Source: Balanoglossus misakiensis
Taxonomy: Eukaryota > Hemichordata
Reading direction: 5' to 3'
NCBI GenBank assembly: GCA_040954595.2
Contig: CM082596.2
Span: forward strand, 2,542,001-2,606,000
Length of the DNA: 64,000 nt
This document shows positions 37,601 to 49,600 of the stretch, in pieces (position 1 is the stretch's first letter; each line of letters starts with the position of its first letter). Under the pieces are notes generated by a model. It was given only the letters and a program-made list of their open reading frames with translations. It was not told the origin of the DNA and did not search any database. The position numbers and the translations under genes were made by a program.

Positions 37601-40600
37601 AAATCAGTGGATTGAGACAACCTGACGTGCAGTACAGAGAGGTGACGGTCAGGTACACGTTGACCGACAGACTCTCATCCCTGTCGACCATGCGTATCAC
37701 CGCAAACGGCAGATAGCCAAGCGCGAGTGCCAGGCATATTGTCACGCACGTTCTAGCCAACTGGATTTCCTCCTGCGTGAGGTTGAGTGTTGTTCGGCGA
37801 TGCGTGACGTACTTCGCGACTTTTTGCTTGGTCCAGTGTACTTCCAGCATGATGTGACCATAGCAGAACATGACGAGGAGTCCAGGGACAAGGAGAAGCA
37901 CGACCAGGACAAGAATAAATTGATACTGGCTGTCGCGTGAGTTGAGCGAACATCTCAGCAGGGTGTCGCTGTATGTCACGTTGCCCCACTTTCCCCAGTA
38001 CGTGGGTGCCATCACGAGGATCGGGAACACCCAGATGAAGACCAAGACAATTGCAAACGTGTGCTTCTTTATAATCCTCCACGCTATCTTCATATGCACA
38101 ATGTGGAGGTAGCGGTTCAGTGCGATGAACGCTGTGTGCCACAGCGAGATCCCGACCAATATCGGCACGCAGTAAGCCATCACATGGCACATCTTGTCCC
38201 CGATTCGCCACCGCCCGTTCAGAAACGTGTCGATGCAAGGCGGCAGGATAATCAAGATGAACAACAAGTCGCTTATGGCCAGACTTCCGATAAAAATATT
38301 CGTCAGTTTCTTGAGTTTCGGGTGCATGGTTACCACGAGAAGAACCATAATGTTACCGATCAAACCGATGATTAGAAAAGCGATGAGACAGATCGCGGCT
38401 ATGCACCTGGATACCAACAAATACACTGCAGCGTTGGTTTCATTAAAATTTGCAACGTGTAAATTTGTTAAATTCAGCACCTGTGTGGAATTCATCATAC
38501 TTCATTCGGTGATGTTGTCAAATTTTCGAAATCACAACTCACAGCTCTTCAATTTCAAATGACAAAAAATATAACAGGGCAATTGAATTACTCCTGATTA
38601 AGTTTGTTTCAGGCAGTGCACAAAATCCAGGAAAGAAGTCCCTGTAGGATTGGTTTAAGAATTAATGCTGTATCGTACCAAGTAGTTTGTGGACTTGGTT
38701 GAAACAGAAATTGGATTTGGCTGTAATGAAATCACTCTCAATACAAAGTATGGAATGGCTTCTCTAAGTTACATCAAGAAAGTTGCTGATGTCTGGAAAC
38801 TATTCTAAAAATACCCTGAAAGCTTTTACTTCAGTCGGAAACATTCTTACGTGGGCAATGAATGTCAATGAAATGGAAAACAAGATACGCGACTGGAATT
38901 TTAAGCCTCAGAATTACATCCTAAAAAAGCCAATACATGTGGAATGTTTATGGTGTACCCGGAGAGAAGAAAATAGATTTGTCAGCCTGGAAGATTGTTC
39001 CGAAATGTTCCGAAGAAATAGCCCTTAGTTTATAGTGCTGAGAATCTCGATTTCAAGACACCGGCGAAAAAGACATCTGAAGTGATGAAAATCCAAGGTG
39101 ATATTGATCCATGTGAAATAGACACGCATATATCTCTTAATGTCGAGCTTCAAGTGTTTTCAGGTGTGTTGACACAGGTAATGAAATGTAAATATTTGAT
39201 CGGCCAGATAAACTGTAATGTCCTTTCCTGTTCAAAATGGTAAAAAACGGATAACTGGTACTCAAAAATACTTTCAGAGTATTCCTGTATTTTCTCCGAA
39301 AAGGATTAACACTGTGTCTGAAGGTGATCTCACAGATCCTGTCAGGTGTTGGTATTGTTCGAATCAGATCATGGTGTGAACCAGCTGATAAAATACAGAT
39401 ATCCAGATGAGTTCTTGATTCTCTAATGATCCTCTTCGACAGGTTAAACTTTGTCACTTGTATTTCTTGGATTGTGCTTTACCTTCAAAGGGATTGTCTT
39501 CCTCGAAAATGGATAGATCCATATTCCATGGCATCTGATATCACACACGGCAGTGCTAGAAGTCGTCTCACACACACAATCCGAGGTCATGATTTCCGCG
39601 AAGGAATTGATGACGGATCATCATGTTGGTTTCACACGTGAGACGAAACGCATACCTGCGTGTTTGGTGTTTATGGTGCCGCACTCCGAAGGCCAGGCAC
39701 GAGGATCAACATGCAGCTCACAGAGGTGTTTGATCTTTCCCAGACGAGTCAGTCAGTGTAACAAACGGATTTAGTGGACCTTATTCAGGCAAGCTGTGTT
39801 TCAAACTTCAGATTCCAATGTACGCCGCTTGAAAACCTGTAGGCATCTGTTTTCTCCTCAAAGACGGATCTGTAATTTGTGTTTCCATGTAATCTCAATC
39901 CAATCTCAGAACATCCCTCCTCTAGGACTAGACCATTCTGCCACTGGGGAGGTCGCTGCTTCCCCTGGACTGAACCATTCAACTGGTTGAACGATATGTA
40001 ATTTACAAGCATCCCAGTGAGCCGTACCATTCCTCACCGGGGGGAGAACCGACTATCTCATAGAGAATTTTTATCAGCTCACACCCCCTCCCCCACACCT
40101 GATTAAAATCAATGTGTTGCCACGTTGGAAATTGACTTTAATGGAGGACATTAATGTCCAAATATGTCTGGGTTTGTACCATGACTAAAACTTTATCAAT
40201 AGTACTTGGTAATTATCACAAATCAAATAACCCATATCTCTGATGTTTGTTTTATGAACAACGTCAATAGTTTGGCTGACTACATAGGGTGTGTGAAAGA
40301 ATGCGGTCTTGGCCTCAGCTCAATCAAAACAATGCTTTATAGTTTTGATTTCAATGTGTGGTACATTTTGCACGAATACTGTTGTGTAAAAGGTTTGGAA
40401 GACCTCATTTTTCACTGATAAGATGGTGTGGTGTGTAGACTACGAAAGATGTAAATTCTCGTCAGCTCACTAAAGATCACTCATCCATGCTGACATAAGA
40501 GTCATATGTGATTTTCATCAGACATGATAATGGTGATTTGATCCTCTACAACATATATCAGAATTAGAGCCATAAGGAGAACTTATGTGAGGTGAATAAA

Positions 40601-43600
40601 TAAACTGCATTGACAAAAAAATGTTAAGTTCACAGAAGTTGAATAAATAAACTGGATTATAAGTGCAGTGAGAGATAGTACATCACTACATGCACTAGGT
40701 GGTTGAGGGAAAATTCATTCCCATCTGAGAATAACATGAAGATTTGGCTAATAAAGGCCAGATGGTCACAATGCATGCAGTTCTACTGTCTATGGTTTAG
40801 GTGTCATTACAGTGATTGCTCTAGGGTTGATAGTCAATCCTTCCCTATGTATCTGTAATACAGAGCCAGTTGGATCTTGTGTTGCTATAGCAACTCCCCA
40901 GTATCTCTGAATGTCCATTTCTACCCTTCTGGCTTTAAGAAGCAGCTCATCAACAGATCTCAGGAAGTGCCTGTTTAGTCGGATATAGAAAAGACATCCT
41001 GAAAAAAATACTGTGAGTCTAGGTCAAATCAGTTGCCAAATTTAACAAACCTTTCAGATCCTACAACCACTGTGTTATCTTAATGTTTTACTTTAGTTTT
41101 CCTTTCGATGAGGTCCTGAAAGAAAACAGAATGGTTGTTTGTGTCAGTGATGGCATTAATCTTCATCTGCTGTGGTTAAACGTTTCAGCCATTTTGCTAT
41201 CTCTGAGTTTAACCAGACTGAAATGAATGCAAGATGTTGACAGTAATCATGTTCATTAAATTGAGAAGAGTAATTAAACTGCATGAATTAACAGGTAATT
41301 TACTTTGGTAATCACCAACTCTTTTCCTGTGCTATTTCTAGGTGAACGACCCGCTACTCTGAACATTTATACATGGCGTGTTTTGAGAACATCATATGCA
41401 TCCAGTCGTAATCTCCCCCCCCCCTCCATTCTCTAATCTCATTAATCTAATTAAATTATCTGTAAATGGTGTCCTAATATCTTTCATGTCACAGTTACTA
41501 GTTAATTAAGATTCCATCTGTAAACGTTCAATATTTGATGATGGCACCAAGAGTCCCTGAGTGCTGTGTGTTTAGTCTCTGTGTACACACACACAAGGTG
41601 CCTATCTGTGCAAAAGGTTAATCGTTCTCAACAAGGAGGCAGGAGTGAATCGCCACATAGTCACAAGTTCTTGGGTTTCTTGGAGTTTGACATCTGTGTT
41701 GTCAGATTGATGGGTTCCATCTGCAGGGTAGCAATGAATGCTTAATGTTCTGTGCAGATGAAAAGAATTAATATGAAAAAAATCATCATGCAGACATTGT
41801 TAGTATCTGTCATCTAAGAATGTAAAATCTCTCCTTCCACTAATATTTTTATAGTGTCCCTTTAATGTATGTTGTCACATGTAGGTATTTTTGGTCACAA
41901 GGGAGGAATGGATGTTACAGATGAATAAATATCAATTAGCGTTAATTAGTTCCAGAGATAATGGCCATAGAGACAGATTAAAAGCTTGTCCTTGGTTTCA
42001 ACAAGCCCTGCAGTCAAAATTGTTATTGTTAATTAAATAGAACACTAATCTGATGGACTAATTAGAGCAAAAACATACAAACCCTGAAAATCCAGCTGTC
42101 TGTTTTTATGATTGACTATAATCATGCTAATAGTTGCATTTCTGTGATTTTTATTCTATAATATGGAGAGATAAATAGAAACCTTTGGATGTAATGTATC
42201 CTAGTGACTGGTGTGATGTCAAGATCATGTGTCGTACGTGTTGAATGCTGTGTCTTTTGTGTCAATGTCAAGTTCATTGACAGCAAAATTTATAGTCATG
42301 CTACTAGTATTTTAAAATGTTAAATAAAGCATAAGTGTTTAGTGTATCCGTGCATACATTTGATCCAAGTTTTCTATTTTTGTCCTTTTTTTCTGTAGAT
42401 TTATTATTATCACAACGTGAGATGCCGCAGCGAAATGCAAGACAGGGACATCCTGATGTTACAAGTAAGTCCGTCTTTTATCTTTTATGGTGAAATTGAT
42501 TTACTTAGCCGGAAGGCATTAAGCTTGACGCTGGGATTTTGAACGGGACCTCAGGGATCGCCTGTAAATGTGATGTGTTGATGGTTTCCAGTTTTTTTTA
42601 CTTGTCACGTTTAATGTGCGAGTCGTGTCCAGACCGTTAGATGGAGCAGAGAATGATGAACGCTTACCATAGGCACTGTTTTGTCACTTCACACCAGTAA
42701 TGAATTGTTAAATCCATGCATCAAATTTTCTGTTGAAAGAAAAATCACATGCTGAGCATAGGGCAGATTTTCCTGAAATGAAAGCCCTAGATTTTGGTTT
42801 AACCTTTGCCTGATGAGTTTAAAGTTTATGTTAGATTCCATTAGGAAAAGCGAGTTTAGAGCGTTCAACATCTCATATTCCGGTTGGTCGGTAATTATCA
42901 GTTTTCCCCAGAGTGAACTTAAGGGTTTAGCAACCGTTATGAAATTGAAGTTTTATGTTGTTAGGTGACCCATAAGTTGCACATTGAACTGTAATGTGTT
43001 TTGATTTTTGTTAATCTTTATAATAAAGGAGGAAAGTCGCTTACAGTTTTCTTCATCATGCTGTGAGCACTTTTATTCTTCAAAGTTTGTTTTATACTGT
43101 TATACAAAGAGCCTTCTGTTCACGGCTATATTTGTGTGGTTATTAGGGTCAACCTCAAACAACATTCTCAAATACATCGGTACCCAATAGTCATAATGGT
43201 GGGTCATGTTCACCTGTCTACAGATATCTAATTTGTAATCTGCTTAATCTGGTGAAAAGGAATTTGCCAAACTGCATTCTCATCTACAGAAAATCATCCC
43301 CGTGTGTTTTATCTCTAAACTTAGCATTGTAACCCTCTCATGATGTTTGTTGGCACCCTCTGTCTGTGATGAGACAACATTTGATGAGACACTGGCATTT
43401 TTGTCTTATCTCTTACGTAATTGAACTTGACTTTAAGTGTGGCTTAGAAGTGCAGGAGGCGTGCGGAAGTTACACATTGTGGGTGGTTCATCACATATTG
43501 AAATTTCTGTCAATCATGATTTCCGGAGTGCTGCTAAAAATAGCAGTAGAGGCTTGACACAGATTGTTACGGCTGCCTCTCATTGCATCTAAAACTCCAG

Positions 43601-46600
43601 ACTTCTGATAAACGGAGAGAAAAATAGCAGTATTGAAAAAAATCTCAAAACTCATTTCCGTGTGTTTGTAAAAGGATATGAAAGGGAGTAATATTACAGA
43701 CTCATTAGTGGCACTAACAAGATCCAACTAATATAAGTTTGATGTCTGACTTTTAATCTGGTTATGCAGTGTACTCAGCTGATTATGAATAGATCCTGAT
43801 GATATTAGAGGAAGTTGGTACAGTGAATTTGTCAACATTGAACAAAGTTAGCAAATATTGTGACCTTTCCCCTTCTTTTTCATAGTTTAGGGGTGCGTTT
43901 TTTGCATCCTCCAGTTTGGATCATGATGAAAAATTATTTTTCATGTAAATCTTCAACGAACTTTGGCAATAGTATTATGAAACCAGTTTGCAGTACGTTT
44001 TAATAGTGGTGAATTACATCTCCCACCCTACATGTATAGAAATGATAGTTGTTTTCTATTTTTGTTGTCAGATTGGAGCCATGCTGATGGACCCTGATGA
44101 GTTTGTGATCACAATCCTCAACAAGTACGGTCTTGTCAACGTGTTGAAAGAGCATCCGGATAAGGGACTCTTGGAGGTGCGTTGTGCCGTGTCTGATCAG
44201 TAAACCCAATTTTGCTGGCTGCCAAACATAATAAGACTGTCTAGTCTGTCACAAGTCATTCATGACCTTTTTCTGTCTTCCGTAGGATTCTCAAAAACAG
44301 GTCCACGCAGACACTCTTCTGGAGGAATTCCTTCTGCTGTTGATTGTCATATTAGGTATGTGTTCAAACGGTAAAACTGGGTTTCGACACAATTTTGTGT
44401 CCTCTCTTTTACTGAAAAGGCTTTATATCTTCACACATGTATTTCTAGACTAATAGTAGTGTGTCAGGATTTTTGGTTGTGAAACAAAATGAGTGACCTT
44501 TTTGTTTGTTTGTTTGTTTGTTTGTTTGTTTGTTTATAGGTGAACGTTACATGGAAGGTATTGGCCAGGTGACGAACGAAGACAGAGTGAAACGAGAAGT
44601 GATTCATCAACTATGCATCGGTCCAATGCCCCACAGTGAGCTTGCTAAAGCGCTGACAGAAAACGTAGGCACCAGGAGTTATCATACTCCACTTTTATTA
44701 CAAAGATCGCAGTTTGTTGTCGGCATGCATTTTGGTCTGCAGAGGGCGCTTTATAGAACTTACTGTACCAGACCAACCAATTCATATGTTCTAGTCATAG
44801 TTCATAGTTGGTTATATTCCAAATCACTTCACCATTTCTGACTTGTACGTCTTTTTTCTCCGACAGCACAATCATGAAACCGGATTGGAAAATGTGATCA
44901 CCTCTGTGGCTACATTTAAGTAAGTAGTTGCTAAGCCTGTCTATGATAAAACAGATTCATGCAAGTCAGTGTTTGTGAAGTGGATGACACGTCTGATTGT
45001 GAATTTTGTTTTTTCTTCAGGAAACCAGGTGCAACTGGGAAAGGCCTCTACGAGCTGAAAAGAGATTTTTACAAAGAATACAATCCATTCTTTTACCACT
45101 ACTCCAAGACAGAACAGTCAAAGGTTAGAGATTACTCTGCAGCATAATCATTATTGCATCGTTCATCATTGCACATATGACATTTGACCCGTTAGACTTT
45201 TTTTCAGTCCATTCAAACACATGTAATATGATTATAGTCTAACCATGTTATAGTGCCATGTCTTCAACTGTGATTTATTCTAATGGGATGTGTTGATATC
45301 TGGGCTTTCCAAACAGGCGGAAGAAACTCAGAGGAAAATGAAGAAATCTAATGGAGAGGGAGAAGGTGAGTTATATGCAGCAATGAAAATGCCACCCTTT
45401 TACATCCATGGTTTGGTCCAAATCCATTGTTTTCTTTGGTATTGGACCTCTTCAGAGAAACATAGGGGTAGAGTTAAGGTTCCAACTGAGAATGTTCCTG
45501 TATGTCCATAAATTTTTCTCTTTTTTCTTTCCGATAACATAGGATTGCCTCCACCGGCACCACCCGCCTTCACACCAGCCTTCAAGAGTGTCTCCAGTAT
45601 CCTTCACTGTGATGTCATGATGCATGCATTCTGTACAATTCTGCACAGAGCCAGTCTGTCCAAGATTCGTGGCTGGACTGAGACCATGGTACAGAGGGTA
45701 AGTTGGGTACAGAAAGTTTGTCTGGAAGTGAACAACGGGGATAAGAAAACCATGTCTACATTACCTCAAGTGTTAGTTTGTAAGGCTGTGTTTATACTGG
45801 TGTAATTGTAAGCTATACATGATTTATTTGTAGGTACTGTATCTGGTTGGAATGGCATTGCATGAAGAAAAACGATTCCATGACAACCATGAAGATTTTG
45901 GTTTTATTCACAAAGCTACATCAGGTAAGTGGTTAAAGAGCCAGTAAATGACCAAAGAAAATGATAACTCCAGCCTGATATAGACTCATCAAGGGCATCA
46001 GCGAAGTTTGCTCCACCACATTCAAACTTGACATCTCAGTTAGTAGGTAATCTTATACTATGGCAGACACATCATTTGCAAACTTGAAGACATCACCAGC
46101 AAGCTTGCCTAACCGTCATTTGTCATTGGCAGACTGGAAAATGGGCTTCACGTGAGGCAGGTTTGCTGCATACTGTAGCAGACACACAATTGGCAGAACT
46201 AAGACAGCTTACTGGCAAATCTAGCCACCTCACTGGCAAACTTCAGTTGCTGATCACTAGCAAGCTTTGCTCACTGGCAAAATTGGACAAATTGCTGGGA
46301 AACTTTGACAGCTTCCTGACCAAACTGTGACCATTTTAAACTAGACCATGCCATCAATACAACAATCAAGACTACATGTACATCTGTTCAGTACCACTAG
46401 ACTACCATGTCAACATACACAGTGCATTACCGCTACAAGTTAGACCGCGCCATTGTTACAATGCCTATCTAGACCTCACATGATGGAGGTGGCCTGTACC
46501 ATTTGCATGAACAGCGCATGGCATGGGGGTGATGGCCTTGATATGAGGGATCTTCTCTAATCATTGCAAGTCATGGTTTAATTGGATTTCACTCATTGTA

Positions 46601-49600
46601 TGTGTTGTGTGCATCACCTACATGTATGTTTTTCAATAACTTTGAAACTGAACATTATTTTTGTTTTTACTCTCTGTGTTTGTGAAAGACTAGTCTCTTG
46701 TTTGATCTTTTTTTATTTCTTTTTTTGTCTTGTGACTTTTACTTTTGTCTTGTTCCTTTGTCTTAGTTCCATAACCGTCTTTTGTTCCTCCAGAGATCCC
46801 ATGGCAACCCATTTCCGGGGAAGGTTGTTTGTCTTGTCTAAGTCCTTGTCCTAACTCCAATGGTGAGCCGAGTTATTCTTCGCATCCGTAAAATAAAATT
46901 AAATAAATAAAATAACTATCTGTGGTAATGGTTAGTTCATGTTATCATGATTTTCACACCAAAGTTTGACAATGAGTTTGAGGTTATTCTAGTAGGAATT
47001 CTGCAAGGCTAGTGTCTGTAAGTACATGTACTTGCCTGATAGTTGTACACGTTTTGTAATATTTTGCGTGTCATGTTACGGAAACGTGTAGTATGTCTTG
47101 TGCCTGGGATGTGAAGTCTGTAAGTATGTTGACTATTAACACTGTAGTGGCTAACTCTAACAACTCAAATGAACTGTCAAACTTTGGTGTGAGATTCACA
47201 TGGCTGTGAATTAATGTTTTGTTGTCTAAAGACTTGGGGATGTTTTATTTTAATCAGCAGGGTCTACAAGTCTGCTAACTCTGCTGGAAAGTCTGGCCAA
47301 GATCAAGAGAGTGGAAGAACACAAGGATTTGCTGGCCTGGGTTTTGAAGGTAAATGTTGCCAGATTTCACTACAACATGGTGATGGAAGGGTTATTGGCT
47401 GCAGGTGTAATCTTTAACCGAGACATGTAACAGTGGTGGGTCAGTGTCATTTGATGACCTATGAAAAAAGATTTCCTTTCATGCCAACTATATTCCATGA
47501 AATGAGCAGTTCATTCTCCTCGCTTTCCATCAGACTTTTGCCGAGGTGCAGCAACTGAAAGGGAGAGAAACCACGAACGTTGAAGTGAAGAAGGATCTGG
47601 ACGCAGAGGCTGAGAAGAAGAGGAAAGCAGAACTGGCCAAGCAGAGACGCGCTCGAATCATGGCCCAGATGTCGGCCATGCAGAGAAACTTCATCAAAGA
47701 GAATGCTGAGTTGTTTGAAGTAACTGAGACTGAATTGGACGGCGAGACGAGTGCCTCTGCTATGGATACCAGGTGAGACACTACCCTGGAATGACCTTTA
47801 ACCTTTGAAATCATGTCCCCCCTGTAGAGGTCCAATTCACCAAAGAGAACAATTGAGTTGAAGGACGTACAGGCTTGTCATTGATGTCTTCAGGTAGAGT
47901 TCATGATTTGTAAGATTTGATTCTGTTTCATTTTCAGTGAATTGATCTCTGATTTCCCGGTGGCTGTCGGTGCCAACAGGAGTAAAGCCACAGAGATTGC
48001 TGTCAGCAAATGCACCTGTATTCTATGCCAAGAAGATGAGGAAGTGACACTAGATGGGAGAGCCATGGTGTTGGCAGCATTAGTTCAAAGGTCAGTAGAT
48101 GTCCCCTGTGCATATACGTGATGTGAAACCTGCAGTGAATATCCTTCATTAGAGTTCTAAAATTTCTGTTTCCGTTTGTGTACAGATCAACAGTGTTGTC
48201 GAAATCAAGGGGAAAGAAAATTGAAGATCCAGGTGAATAGATTTATTATGCTCAATTCTGATATCTCCCAGGGACTAGATTATCATCATTGTTGACTTTA
48301 GTATATATGACAGTGATAATTTATTTCTCCATCCATCCAGTTATGTGGCAAGGAGTCTGACAGAAAAAGATAACAGAATTTCCAATCCTGTAGACAAGTT
48401 GGCTTGATTTTGTTTGTTGCCTGAGATGTTAAATTATATGCCATGTTATATGTTTTCTTCTCCTTGACAGAAAACTTCAATCCAATGTTTGTGCCCCCTG
48501 ACTTGTACTATGGTACTCATGTGAGCACTTGTGGTCACATCATGCACTGGGATTGCTGGCAAAGGTGAGATTTTCATCCAGATTTTCTCAAGTCAAATTC
48601 ATCAACTCGTGTATTCAACTGACCCTGTCCAGACAGTTTTAAGCTGTCATAAAGTGTCTAGTGCACGCTAACTATCTGCTCATTGATTATAATCAACAGA
48701 ATTAATAAATTTCTTGTTCTTTTCAGGTTCTTTGAATCAGTGGTATCCAAGGAACAGCGGCGGCCATTGCGTTTCCGAGCTCATCTGAGCTTTGACGTCG
48801 ACAAGCAGGAGTTTCTGTGTCCCTTGTGTGAGTCTCTCAGCAATGCAGTCATACCTTTGCTGCCTCATCCTGGCACGTCTACAGTTCAGTCGCAAGATGG
48901 GTAAGTCTACTTTACACCTATGCAGTCATGTACGTAACCTCCCCCTATGCAGTCATCTTTATAGCAGAAGAGGCTGCATATGATGGTTGTAACCAGTGTA
49001 GTGATATGACCGTCGTAACTGTTTTCCACCCACAGTCCAGTGTGCGATGAGAAATCAGCCAGTCTTGAAGTTTCCCACAACGAGTGGTTGGAAGGCATCC
49101 AGAGTATTCTGCAGGCCAGTCAGGAATCAGCCGAGAAGATGCAACAGGAACAATCCAGTGGTAAGAGTTCCGGGCAACTGGGAAGAATTTGGTTTCACAT
49201 GTCTTTAATTCTGTAAATGTTTCACACCGAAAATGCAATATCCTTCAAGTGTAATATACATTGCTTGTGTTTACCTTTCAGCAGAGGACTGTTTATCAGA
49301 TCCGTGTCCTCTCCCGACCCTCACCAAAATGATGGCACAGACAATGGCACAAACTGTAGCTGAAAATTTCCAGCTTCTCTTTGAATATGTCTACTCCATC
49401 CCGTAAGTCACTAACATCCATTTTAAACATTGTCATATACATCTGTTCAGTTTGACAACAAAAATATGCTAGTTCAAGTCAGGTCAGAGGTCTTCTTGAA
49501 TAAAAATGTCTTGTGTCTCAAATGATGCTGTTTGGTTGTGAAAATGTGATTGGCTAGATCTCAACTTTTCATGGTAACTATCACTTAATTTGCATAGCTG

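Larger units (their letters stand above)
32369..42398 (+). other. 10-kb UBR intron 18, hosting an antisense GPCR gene
   Basis: Donor GTAATG follows exon 18 and acceptor TTCTGTAG precedes exon 19 ([10 protein letters not shown]). Apart from the GPCR at 37119-38498 and its 3' tail I see no other coding sequence in this intron. It contains poly-C and AT-rich tracts and one short TTTTT/GAAAA-type low-complexity run, nothing of recognised function. Confidence 0.75.

Noticed and set aside
37753-38238. 161-codon minus-strand frame and several plus-strand frames over the GPCR
   Set aside because: Alternative frames of the receptor gene, whose own frame has all class A motifs.
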